From: Desulfobacteraceae bacterium
GTDB taxonomy: Bacteria > Desulfobacterota > DSM-4660 > Desulfatiglandales > Desulfatiglandaceae
Assembly (NCBI GenBank): GCA_013203065.1
Contig: JABMQV010000778.1
Location: 1-14,165, forward strand
DNA: 14,165 bases
Direction: 5' to 3'
A model generated the notes under the pieces. The model was not told where the DNA came from. It worked only from the letters and a program-made list of their open reading frames with translations, and searched no databases. Shown here piece after piece: positions 1 through 6,747 of the stretch; position 1 is the stretch's first letter; each line of letters starts with the position of its first letter. Position numbers and translations under genes: made by a program.

Positions 1-1532
1 GGATCCGACTCACTCAGGCCGGATAACTCCAGGGCGACCTCTTCGAGTCTCCTGGCCGCACCCGAGAGGCCCGCGACCTCCTCCCCTAGGGTGGAATGGT
101 CTTCGTTTTTGCTGCAGAAATCATCCAGCTCGGACCTATAAGCCTTGAAAGGACCCCCATTATTGATCCTCATCTTTCTGCCCAGAAGATCCATGGACTG
201 GATTCCATTTGTGCCCTCATAGATTGATGCAATTTTGACATCCCTCAGGAACTGTTCCACATGATATTCCCTGCAATATCCGTATCCCCCCAGGCACTGG
301 ATGGCTGTTTCGCAGACCCTGAAGCCCATGTCGGAGCAGTATGCCTTGATTATGGGGGTTATAAAGTCAAGCAGGTCGTGATAGTGTCTTTTTTTATCCC
401 CATCCGGCAGTTCCAGTGCCAGATCAGACCAGTAGGCGCCGGTGTAGATCATGGACCTCATTCCATCCACCGTGGCCTTCATCCAAAGGAGCATTCGTCG
501 CACGTCGGGATGGTCAATGATAGGGACGTAACCGGGTTTTCTGCCTGCGATGTCATGACCCTGGATACGTTCCTTGGCGTATGCAAGGGCGTTCTGATAG
601 GCCAGACTGGCCAGGGTGGTTCCGCTGACACCGGTGTTGATCCGGGCCTGGTTCATCATCTGGAACATATGTGGCAGGCCCCTGTTCTCTTCCCCGCACA
701 GATATCCGACACAATCATCATTATCTCCGAAATTGAGCGCACAGGTGGGAGAGGCATGCAACCCCAGCTTTTCCTCGACCGCCGTGCAGATGACATCGTT
801 GGGTCCTCCAAGGGAGCCATCGGGCTTCACCTTTATTTTGGGAACAACAAAGAGAGAAATTCCCTTTACGCCTTCGGGGGCCCCTTCCATGCGGGCCAGG
901 ACCAGGTGGATGATATTTTCCGCCAGATCATGGTCTCCCGCCGAGATAAAGATCTTGTTTCCCTTTATCTTGAACCGGTCCCCATCGGGGATGGCAATCG
1001 TGCGTGTGGCGGCCAGATTGGAGCCGGCATTGGGTTCTGTGAGGCACATGGTTCCGGCCCACTGCCCCCTGTACATCTTTGGCACAAAGCGTTCCTTGAG
1101 TTCCTCTGTAGCAAAGCTCTCGATCAAGTGGGCTGCCCCGTGGGTAAGGCTTGGGGTAACATTGAACGACTGGGCAGCGCCATACATCTGATCATTGATG
1201 ACAATCCTCATCATGTGCGGGAACCCTTGACCGCCATATCTCGTGCTGCGGGCAGCCGCGATCCAGCCATATTCGCCATACTGCTTGAAGGCTTCCTTGA
1301 ACTCGGGGGGGCAACGGACCTGACCGTCTTCAAAGACCACGCCCTGCTTTTCTCCAATTTCCTGAAGGGGTTCCACCACGCCCTTGGCAAACTTGATGGC
1401 CTCGGTGACCAGCATATCCAAGGTCTCCTCGTCAAGCTCCCGGTAGCGCTCAAGTTTGCACAGACTGCCGTAGTTGAGCTGTTCCCTTAAAATAAAGAAG
1501 ATATCTTTTTCGTTTACCTTGAAATGTCCCAT
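1..1532 (-). CDS. Large acyl-CoA dehydrogenase, 3' end cut by window edge
   Basis: This flavoenzyme should oxidise an acyl-CoA to the 2,3-enoyl-CoA and pass electrons to ETF in the cytoplasm. The frame on the minus strand is open for 510 codons from ATG at 1532, with an AAAGGTAG ribosome site just upstream. The N-terminal helical domain spans about residues 1-160. The FAD/substrate segment CLTEPNAGSN lies at 163-172 and the FFxxS-type strand KIFISAGD at 193-200. The C-terminal helical domain carries GGYGY at 415-419 and IYEGTNGIQ at 437-445, whose Glu439 matches the catalytic base Glu376 of MCAD. The chain continues about 70 residues past this motif to the window edge, as in roughly 600-residue dehydrogenases with an extra C-terminal domain, so it is probably cut short only by the edge. 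It lies 17 bp downstream of another acyl-CoA dehydrogenase in the same operon. The substrate is unknown. Confidence 0.93.
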   Translation of the reverse strand, partial: MGHFKVNEKDIFFILREQLNYGSLCKLERYRELDEETLDMLVTEAIKFAKGVVEPLQEIGEKQGVVFEDGQVRCPPEFKEAFKQYGEYGWIAAARSTRYGGQGFPHMMRIVINDQMYGAAQSFNVTPSLTHGAAHLIESFATEELKERFVPKMYRGQWAGTMCLTEPNAGSNLAATRTIAIPDGDRFKIKGNKIFISAGDHDLAENIIHLVLARMEGAPEGVKGISLFVVPKIKVKPDGSLGGPNDVICTAVEEKLGLHASPTCALNFGDNDDCVGYLCGEENRGLPHMFQMMNQARINTGVSGTTLASLAYQNALAYAKERIQGHDIAGRKPGYVPIIDHPDVRRMLLWMKATVDGMRSMIYTGAYWSDLALELPDGDKKRHYHDLLDFITPIIKAYCSDMGFRVCETAIQCLGGYGYCREYHVEQFLRDVKIASIYEGTNGIQSMDLLGRKMRINNGGPFKAYRSELDDFCSKNEDHSTLGEEVAGLSGAARRLEEVALELSGLSESD

Positions 1533-1549
1533 GGTTCTACCTTTCGAAG

Positions 1550-2731
1550 TTATTCCAAATCTCTGAAGTCACTGGGGACGTGGATTCTTGGGCGGTTGGC
1601 CTTTTTTAACCCCAGGGCGTCATCGGCGATCAAGAGTCGCATGATGTTGGCGGTTCCCTCTCCCACCTGGTAGAGCTTTGAGTCCCGGTAGTATTTTTCA
1701 ACGGGCATCTCAAGGGAGTATCCCATCCCGCCGTGGACCTCCATGGCCATTCCCGCGGCCTTTACCACGGCCTCGCCGGCAAAGTACTTGGCTATGGCAA
1801 TCTCCCGGGTGAAAGGGCGGTCCTGGTCGTTTAGCCACGCCCCCCGGCGAACCAGGAGTCGCGCGGCTTCCACCAGGGATACCATCTCGGCAATGACGCC
1901 CTTTACCAGCTGGTATTCCCCGATAAGCTTTCCGAACTGGACCCTCTCATTGGCATATTTGACCGAGGCATCCAGACAGGCCTGTGCCAACCCCACAGCA
2001 CCGCTCGCAACACTGATGCGGCCCCGGTCAAGAGCCGTCATGGCAACCACAAAGCCTTTCCCCCATTCCCCCAGGAGGTTTTCCTTGGGTGCCTTTACGT
2101 CTTCGATGTGAATCTCGGCAATGGGGGATGATTTGTCACCCAGTTTCGGTGTGTCACGCGTGGTCCACCCAGTCTGATCGGTTTCTACCACGACAGCGCA
2201 TAGACCCCGATGCTTGAGGCTCCTGTCGTGTGTGCCGTATACCACTGCGATATCCGCAACGGTCCCATTGGAGATCCAGGTCTTGGCACCATTGATAAGA
2301 AAATGATCGCCCCGATCCTCTATGCGTGTCTCGATGGATGCTATGTCAGAGCCGGCATTGGGCTCTGAAAAACAGGTGCATCCTATCTTCTCACCACAGA
2401 CAAGTTTCTGCACATATTTTTCTCTTGCCTCGTCGATGGCCCATTCCATAATGGTATACGGGACAGTCATGGCCTGCAGGTTGAACAGGGGGCGGAGACC
2501 CGAATCCACCCTGGATATTTCCTCGCAAACCACCGAGTGGGCAAGGAAACCCGAGTCGGATCCCCCATATCTCGGAGGAAAGGCACAGCCAAAAAGCCCA
2601 AGTCCCCCCATCTTGGTTACCAGGTCCCGGTCGAACCCTTCTTCATTAACCCTTGACAGGATTTCCCGCTGGGCAAACTTCCGTGCCATATCCTGAATGG
2701 CAAGCACTTCTTCGTTTAGATCAAAATCCAT
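1550..2731 (-). CDS. Acyl-CoA dehydrogenase, glutaryl-CoA dehydrogenase-like
   Basis: This is a 393-residue FAD acyl-CoA dehydrogenase of normal family length. Visible motifs are CFSEPNAGSD (120-129), KTWISNG (150-156), GGMGYSLEMPVEKYYRD (334-350) and VGEGTANI (356-363), where Glu358 is the expected catalytic base. The segment EEISRVDSGLR (70-80) aligns without gaps to EEIARVDSSYR of human glutaryl-CoA dehydrogenase, so Arg80 falls on the Arg that binds the distal carboxylate there. This suggests a dicarboxylyl-CoA substrate (glutaryl-, benzylsuccinyl- or similar), but whether it also decarboxylates cannot be told. I chose ATG at 2731 rather than the longer reading from 2797: it follows a GGGGGGA ribosome site, lies 10 bp after the SDR stop, and starts the conserved N-terminus MDFDLNEE. 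The longer start would overlap the SDR by 56 bp. Confidence 0.93.
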   Translation of the reverse strand: MDFDLNEEVLAIQDMARKFAQREILSRVNEEGFDRDLVTKMGGLGLFGCAFPPRYGGSDSGFLAHSVVCEEISRVDSGLRPLFNLQAMTVPYTIMEWAIDEAREKYVQKLVCGEKIGCTCFSEPNAGSDIASIETRIEDRGDHFLINGAKTWISNGTVADIAVVYGTHDRSLKHRGLCAVVVETDQTGWTTRDTPKLGDKSSPIAEIHIEDVKAPKENLLGEWGKGFVVAMTALDRGRISVASGAVGLAQACLDASVKYANERVQFGKLIGEYQLVKGVIAEMVSLVEAARLLVRRGAWLNDQDRPFTREIAIAKYFAGEAVVKAAGMAMEVHGGMGYSLEMPVEKYYRDSKLYQVGEGTANIMRLLIADDALGLKKANRPRIHVPSDFRDLE

Positions 2732-2741
2732 CCCATCCCCC

Positions 2742-3515
2742 CTATTTTCTACCAAAACCCATGCGCAGACCCCCGTCCAGTCTGATATGTTCGCCATTTA
2801 GGTAAGTGTTTTCAACGATATGACAGGCAAGGGAGGCAAACTCCGAGGGTTCACCCAGACGGGGAGGGAAGGGCACCTGAAGGGCCAGCCGTTCCCTTAT
2901 CTTTTCCGGGAGCTGGGCCAGCAAGGGTGTGTCCATGATCCCGGGAAGGATGGTCATTGTCCGGATTCCATTATTGGCAAATTCCCTTGCAAGGGTCAGG
3001 GTCAAGGAGACGATTCCCCCCTTGGATGACGAATAGGCCGCCTGCCCCACCTGACCGTCTTGGGCGGCTACGGATGCTGTGTTGATATATACGCCTCTTT
3101 CTCCCTTTTCGTCGGGATTGTTTTCCATCAAGGTTGAGGCTGTGGCACGGATAACATTAAAGGTCCCGATTAAGTTGATCTGGATGGTACGGTTGAACGC
3201 CTCCAGAGGCATGACCCCGTCCCTACCCACTACCTTAATATCGCCTCCAACGCCGGCGCAGTTGAGAACTATCTGAAAGGCCCCGAACGCTTCTTTCACC
3301 TTATCAACAATCCCCTCCACCTCCTTTTCGTTGGAGACATCCCCCGGACAGAAAACCGCAGCATCACCCAGTTCCGCAACCAGCTTTTCGCCCCTTTCCC
3401 GATCCAGGTCTATAAGGGCCACCCGGCCCCCCTTTGCTACCAAAGCCCGTGCCGTGGCCTCACCCAGGCCGGACGCCCCACCTGTGATAATCGCTGCACT
3501 ATTTCCTATATCCAT
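2742..3515 (-). CDS. SDR-family 3-hydroxyacyl-CoA dehydrogenase (HSD10-like)
   Basis: This 257-residue classical short-chain dehydrogenase most resembles type II 3-hydroxyacyl-CoA dehydrogenases (HSD17B10-like). It would oxidise a 3-hydroxyacyl-CoA to the 3-ketoacyl-CoA with NAD. The nucleotide motif TGGASGLG is at 11-18, and Asp36 after the second strand favours NAD over NADP. NCAG is at 85-88, Asn114 is in the INL segment, and the catalytic set is Ser148, Tyr161 and Lys165 (YSSSK). PGIMDTPL (191-198) matches the family's PGxxxTP loop. It begins with ATG after an AAAGGAG site, 23 bp downstream of the HCDH-fold dehydrogenase, and ends 10 bp before the glutaryl-CoA-dehydrogenase-like gene. The two neighbouring 3-hydroxyacyl-CoA dehydrogenases could differ in stereochemistry or chain specificity. 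Confidence 0.92.
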   Translation of the reverse strand: MDIGNSAAIITGGASGLGEATARALVAKGGRVALIDLDRERGEKLVAELGDAAVFCPGDVSNEKEVEGIVDKVKEAFGAFQIVLNCAGVGGDIKVVGRDGVMPLEAFNRTIQINLIGTFNVIRATASTLMENNPDEKGERGVYINTASVAAQDGQVGQAAYSSSKGGIVSLTLTLAREFANNGIRTMTILPGIMDTPLLAQLPEKIRERLALQVPFPPRLGEPSEFASLACHIVENTYLNGEHIRLDGGLRMGFGRK

Positions 3516-3538
3516 GATTTCTTTCTCCTTTCAGAACA

Positions 3539-4411
3539 CTATTTTTTCCGGCTACCGTCCGGATTGTAATCATACCATCCCTTTCCCGTCTTTCGGCCCA
3601 AATGACCTGCCAGGACCTTACGCCGCATGATGGAGGGGGGGTAAAATCGGAGGTCCTTTTCCTCTTCATAGACGTTGGTGTAGGCCATGAGGGATACCTC
3701 CAGGCCCACAAGATCCCCTGTCTCAAAGGGCCCCATTTTTCGTCCAAAGGCCAGCCTCATCCCTTTGTCAATGTCCTCCGGGGTTGCTACCCCCTGCTCC
3801 ACAAGACGCATGGCCTCCATATTTGAGACCATATTGATCCGGTTCAGGATAAAACCGGCAATATCCCTCTTCACCATGATCGGTTCCTTGCCGATAAATC
3901 GGACGAAATCGGCTCCGTATTGAAAGGTCTCATCACTGGTGGAGATGCCTCGGATGACCTCCACCGCTGCCATCATCGGCACAGGGTTGAAGAAATGGAG
4001 TCCTACAAAGTTTTCGGGGCGGCTCACTGCCGAGGCGATCTCTGTGATAGGTATGGCCGAAGTGTTGGAGGCCATGATGGTTTTGTCTCCCGCCACAGAA
4101 TCGAGTTTTTTGAATACCTCGTGCTTTACCGCCAGTTTTTCGAAGACTGCCTCAATGATCAGATCCGCATCAGCAGCCGCTTCGTAATCAGAGGACGTCT
4201 GGATGCGGCCCATGACCGTATCAACGTCTTCAGAAATCTTACCCTTCTCTGAAAATTTCGATACCGACCACGCAATGTTTTTGAGGGCCTTGTCCAGCAA
4301 ATCCCGGGACATGTCAGACATGACGACTGAAATCCCCGTTTGTGCGCAGACCTGGGCGATTCCATTTCCCATTGTCCCTGCGCCTACCACAAAGACTTTG
4401 TTGATATCCAT
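3539..4411 (-). CDS. 3-hydroxyacyl-CoA dehydrogenase (3-hydroxybutyryl-CoA dehydrogenase type)
   Basis: This 290-residue stand-alone L-3-hydroxyacyl-CoA dehydrogenase has the Rossmann glycine motif VVGAGTMGNG at 8-17. SNTSAI is at 115-120 and GLHFFNPVPMM at 137-147 with catalytic His139. Its partner Glu151 sits in VEVI, twelve residues later as in the family, and Asn190 lies in GFILNR. The C-terminal helical domain ends with GRKTGKGWYDY (272-282), the usual family ending. It oxidises (S)-3-hydroxyacyl-CoA with NAD in the cytoplasm. A longer start at 4429 is possible, but those six codons contain the AGGAG site that serves ATG 4411, so the shorter start is preferred. It is the first gene after a 460-bp gap and leads a tight run with the SDR and two acyl-CoA dehydrogenases. 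Its best functional reading is short-chain 3-hydroxyacyl-CoA oxidation. Confidence 0.94.
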   Translation of the reverse strand: MDINKVFVVGAGTMGNGIAQVCAQTGISVVMSDMSRDLLDKALKNIAWSVSKFSEKGKISEDVDTVMGRIQTSSDYEAAADADLIIEAVFEKLAVKHEVFKKLDSVAGDKTIMASNTSAIPITEIASAVSRPENFVGLHFFNPVPMMAAVEVIRGISTSDETFQYGADFVRFIGKEPIMVKRDIAGFILNRINMVSNMEAMRLVEQGVATPEDIDKGMRLAFGRKMGPFETGDLVGLEVSLMAYTNVYEEEKDLRFYPPSIMRRKVLAGHLGRKTGKGWYDYNPDGSRKK

Positions 4412-4573
4412 CCTTTCGCTCCTTTCCATGGATTTTCCATAAGATCATATTCCCTTTTTCTGGTAAATTCTGAAAAAGTTCGTGGACCGTGGGGCGTAGC
4501 GGAAGTGAGAAGTAAATTCACTTTGAGAGAGCGCCTGAGAGAAACACCCGAACCCCACTGCAGAAATCCTATT

Positions 4574-4598
4574 ATTTCTCACGAATTTATTGAGAAAT
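4574..4598. promoter_or_regulatory. Operator-like dyad upstream of the HCDH-fold gene
   Basis: A perfect inverted repeat has arms ATTTCTCA (4574-4581) and TGAGAAAT (4591-4598) separated by 9 bp. It is about 165 bp upstream of the 3-hydroxyacyl-CoA dehydrogenase start on the minus strand. Size and symmetry fit a dimeric repressor site, but no regulator can be assigned. There is no T-run after it, so it is not a terminator. Confidence 0.3.
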
Positions 4599-4824
4599 TA
4601 CCAATTTTCTATACCACCTGTTCAAGAATACGGCAATCTTCAACATATGAGCCAGGGGATCATACATCGTAATTCCTCGCAGGTAGGGGACTATAGAGGT
4701 GCTTCCAATGTCATGATATAGTGCTTAAGATAATGTTTTTGGTATTTGGATACTATATGTTTTGGCTTTTCAGGCGCTTTTCAATCGACCCCGGTTGGAT
4801 AGGTTCCTCATTCAACAGGGCAGG

Positions 4825-4852
4825 CAATCGCCAATAGTCAATCTTCAATCCT
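4825..4852. repeat. Degenerate heptad repeat CAATNNN, four copies
   Basis: Four consecutive 7-bp units start with CAAT: CAATCGC, CAATAGT, CAATCTT and CAATCCT. Read on the minus strand they become ATTG-type heptads like those at 11782-11816. They lie just past the 3' end of the enoyl-CoA hydratase gene. No open frame uses them. Confidence 0.5.
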
Positions 4853-4871
4853 ATAGAACCGTGCTGCCCGG

Positions 4872-5651
4872 CTATTTTCCCTTAAAATGGGGTTTTCTCT
4901 TTTCGAGGAAGGCGGTTACACCTTCGTTTTTGTCCTGGGTTCCGCAGACTTCTGAAAAGGCCTGATTTTCAATTTCGAGCCCCTGTTCCAGCGTCAGCGA
5001 GAGCCCTCTTGAGGAGGCTTTTTTGGCTGCCCTCACGGCCAGTGGCCCCTTGCTGTTGATCTTGCCTGCCAGCTCGAATGCCGCGTCCCTCAAAGAGGCC
5101 AGGGGAACAACCTGTTGGATCAAACCGATCTTCAGCGCCTTTTCAGCCGAAATGGCCTCGCCCGTGAACAGAAGTCGGTTCGCCCATCCCAAAGGTATGG
5201 CACGGGGGAGCCGCTGGGTCCCTCCGGCTCCCGGAATCAGCCCCAAATTTACTTCCGGTACGCCCAGCTTGACATGATCAGCAGCGATTCTGATGTCGCA
5301 TACCAGGGCCAGCTCCAATCCGCCTCCCAGGCACAGACCATTGATGGCAGCGATCACCGGCTTTTCAAAACAGTCCAGTTGGCTGAAAAACTTGCGTGTA
5401 TCCTGTACCCGCTTGAGACCGCTTTCTTGATCAAGTTCCAAAAGACCCGGTATGTTGGCCCCTGCCATAAAGAACTTCTCACCGGCCCCGGTGACGATGA
5501 GGGTCCATACGTCGTCGTCCTTCGAAATCTGAGAGAGTTTTTCCGAAAACTCGTCTCTCAATTCAGGGGTTAAGGTGTTTGCAGGGGGGTTGTTTATGGT
5601 AATAAAGGCCACTTGTTGAAGAATTTCTATCTGGATTTTTTCTGTTCCCAT
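4872..5651 (-). CDS. Enoyl-CoA hydratase (crotonase)
   Basis: This 259-residue crotonase adds water to a 2,3-enoyl-CoA to give the 3-hydroxyacyl-CoA. Both catalytic glutamates are in place: Glu113 in GGGLELALVCD (109-119) and Glu133 in PEVNLGLIPGAGGTQRL (132-148), matching Glu144 and Glu164 of rat crotonase. The oxyanion-hole region FFMAGANI is at 60-67, and the family C-terminal signature FLEKRKPHFKGK ends the protein. The ATG at 5651 follows a GGAGA site. It reads away from the divergent promoter region shared with the second crotonase gene and is followed by a 460-bp gap, so it may be transcribed partly independently of the dehydrogenase run. Unlike the divergent paralogue at 5918-6694, this copy has the residues of a genuine hydratase. 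Substrate chain length is unknown. Confidence 0.95.
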   Translation of the reverse strand: MGTEKIQIEILQQVAFITINNPPANTLTPELRDEFSEKLSQISKDDDVWTLIVTGAGEKFFMAGANIPGLLELDQESGLKRVQDTRKFFSQLDCFEKPVIAAINGLCLGGGLELALVCDIRIAADHVKLGVPEVNLGLIPGAGGTQRLPRAIPLGWANRLLFTGEAISAEKALKIGLIQQVVPLASLRDAAFELAGKINSKGPLAVRAAKKASSRGLSLTLEQGLEIENQAFSEVCGTQDKNEGVTAFLEKRKPHFKGK

Positions 5652-5700
5652 AGCCCGCTCTCCTTACCCGTTTTGAAGTGTAAGAAATGGAAATATTACC

Positions 5701-5729
5701 TTGACATCTAATTGATAATTTAATTAATT
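5701..5729 (+). promoter_or_regulatory. Possible sigma-70-type promoter toward the plus operon
   Basis: A consensus -35 TTGACA lies at 5701-5706. A 17-bp spacer leads to TTAATT at 5724-5729, a poor -10 with 3 of 6 matches. The AT-rich palindrome at 5717-5742 covers the -10 and start region, where a repressor would block transcription. The implied leader before the first plus-strand gene is about 180 nt. A second TTGACA at 5833-5838 has an equally weak partner (TGGATT at 5856-5861). On the minus strand, TAATAT at 5698-5693 is a -10 candidate for the hydratase, but without a good -35. Confidence 0.28.
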
Positions 5730-5742
5730 TGTTAATTAAATT
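5717..5742. promoter_or_regulatory. AT-rich palindromic operator candidate between divergent operons
   Basis: Perfect 11-bp arms AATTTAATTAA (5717-5727) and TTAATTAAATT (5732-5742) flank the 4-bp centre TTTG. Outside them, GATAA on the left and TTATC on the right continue the symmetry if two bases bulge. It sits in the 266-bp region between two divergent crotonase genes whose operon encodes a GntR/FCD regulator. That makes it the best candidate binding site for this regulator, though the link is inference. Confidence 0.45.
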
Positions 5743-5832
5743 TTATCTCGTAATAAATTTACTCCCACACCGGTCATGTTGTCAACGCCAAAGCATTCAA
5801 CCACTGTAGTCGAAGTTCAACCGTCTATTTTT

Positions 5833-5876
5833 TTGACAGGATCAACAGGACGGGCTGGATTGTTTTATCCTGTCAA
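5833..5876. repeat. GACAGGAT-type hairpin repeat
   Basis: Arms TTGACAGGAT (5833-5842) and ATCCTGTCAA (5867-5876) are perfectly complementary. Inside them AACA (5844-5847) can pair with TGTT (5861-5864). The AACAGGA/TCCTGT theme resembles a dispersed intergenic hairpin family I associate with deltaproteobacterial genomes. It lies 41 bp before the second crotonase start, within its presumed leader, so it could also act on the mRNA. No T-run follows it. Confidence 0.45.
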
Positions 5877-5917
5877 TACAGACCACTGATCACTAATTTT
5901 TTTCGGGAGGAGATGCC

Positions 5918-6694
5918 ATGGACTTCAAGTATATCTTATTTGAGATAAAGGATCACATCGCAAAGGTCATATTGAACATACCCGAAAAATTGAACGCCCT
6001 CAACCTGGAGGTACGCGCGGAACTCCTGGAGGCCTTTGGACTGGTGCGCGGTGATGACTCGATTAAGGTGGTTGTTATCACTGGAATGGGGAAGGCCTTT
6101 TGCGCCGGGGGCGATGTTTCGACAATGGAAGGAATCACACCGGTGGCGGGGAGGCTGCGGCTCAAGAGTGGCCAGAGGTTGGTCAAGACCATGGTGGAAT
6201 TGGAAAAACCGATCATCGGGGCCATAAACGGCATCACTGCGGGGGCCGGGGTAAGCATTGCCCTTGCGTGCGATATTCTCATAGCGTCCGAGGAAGCCAG
6301 GTTTGTTCTGCCTTTTACCAAATTGGGGCTGGTGCCTGACTGGGGGCAGTTTTATTTCTTGCCGCTTCGGGTGGGAATTGCCCGTGCCAAGGAACTTATG
6401 TTTACGGGAGATATGATAAACGCCGCCGAGGCCGAACGTATGGGTCTCGTCAACAGGATTGTTCTGGGAAGAAAAGTGGTAGAGGAAGCCATGGCTTTTG
6501 CAGAGCGGTTGGCAAAAGGGCCGAGTCAGTCCTATGCAATGATCAAGGCAGCCCTGAATCGGTGGCCGGCAAGCCTTGAGTCATTCTTGGAACTGGAATC
6601 CAGCATGCAGGCCGTAGCCTTCAGCAGTAATGATTTTGACGAGGGGCGGAAGGCATTCCTTGAAAAGAGAAAACCCGAATTTAGCGGAACCTGA
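5918..6694 (+). CDS. Crotonase-fold protein lacking hydratase glutamates; PaaG-like isomerase candidate
   Basis: This 258-residue crotonase superfamily member starts at ATG 5918 behind a strong GGGAGGAG site (5905-5912). The oxyanion loop AFCAGGDV is at 60-67, and GAGVSIALACD at 109-119 forms the second half. The first catalytic Glu of hydratases is Ser113 here, and the second falls at Phe133 (LPFTKLGLVPDWG, 131-143). Asp141 in LVPD sits where PaaG-type isomerases carry their catalytic Asp, so a double-bond isomerase or other crotonase chemistry is more likely than simple hydration. The C-terminal signature FLEKRKPEFSG is intact. It leads the plus-strand operon, 53 bp ahead of the regulator gene and divergent from a true hydratase. 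Division of labour between the two crotonases is a reasonable inference. Confidence 0.92.
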   Translation: MDFKYILFEIKDHIAKVILNIPEKLNALNLEVRAELLEAFGLVRGDDSIKVVVITGMGKAFCAGGDVSTMEGITPVAGRLRLKSGQRLVKTMVELEKPIIGAINGITAGAGVSIALACDILIASEEARFVLPFTKLGLVPDWGQFYFLPLRVGIARAKELMFTGDMINAAEAERMGLVNRIVLGRKVVEEAMAFAERLAKGPSQSYAMIKAALNRWPASLESFLELESSMQAVAFSSNDFDEGRKAFLEKRKPEFSGT

Positions 6695-6705
6695 ACCTGA
6701 TCCCG

Positions 6706-6745
6706 ACGTAATAGTTCACCGGGGGGAATAGGTGAACTGGTACGT
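6706..6745. promoter_or_regulatory. Long dyad abutting the GntR-family gene start
   Basis: Two 15-bp arms (6706-6720 and 6731-6745) match at 13 of 15 positions. The inner AGTTCACC/GGTGAACT and the outer ACGTA/TACGT are perfect, with two mismatches between. The 10-bp centre GGGGGGAATA holds the only G-rich stretch upstream of the regulator ATG at 6748. The dyad could be an autoregulatory operator, or an mRNA hairpin that controls translation of the regulator. It is not a typical terminator because no T-run follows. Confidence 0.5.
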
Positions 6746-6747
6746 TT

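Larger units (their letters stand above)
4412..4871. other. 460-bp non-coding gap with dyad and heptad repeat
   Basis: No convincing gene is present. Short open frames exist on both strands, but none has both a ribosome site and a recognisable protein. The stretch is more AT-rich than its surroundings. It holds a perfect 8-bp dyad at 4574-4598, a weaker AAGTGA/TCACTT dyad at 4503-4523 and a CAATNNN heptad run at 4825-4852. Because it separates the hydratase gene from the four-gene minus-strand run, it probably holds a promoter for the latter. I could not find a convincing -35/-10 pair or a sigma-54 site, and no clear rho-independent terminator follows the hydratase. Confidence 0.6.

Noticed and set aside
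1..6. GGATCC at the very start as a cloning junction
   Set aside because: A BamHI site at the edge could mark a clone end, but the acyl-CoA dehydrogenase frame runs through it and nothing else supports a vector boundary.
261..1490. 409-codon open frame on the plus strand
   Set aside because: It lies antisense to a complete acyl-CoA dehydrogenase frame with all family motifs; its own translation shows no recognisable domain.
2732..2797. Longer N-terminus for the glutaryl-CoA-dehydrogenase-like gene
   Set aside because: It would overlap the SDR gene, its residues are not family-like, and a G-rich ribosome site directly precedes ATG 2731.
4412..4429. Upstream ATG for the HCDH-fold gene
   Set aside because: The six extra codons are the AGGAG ribosome site of ATG 4411.
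4340..4672. 110-codon plus-strand frame reaching into the 460-bp gap
   Set aside because: No ribosome site or recognisable domain was seen, and its first part is antisense to the HCDH-fold gene.
6731..6745. FadR-type operator
   Set aside because: Only a short AACTGGT-like half matches, and the local regulator lacks the arginines that read that box.
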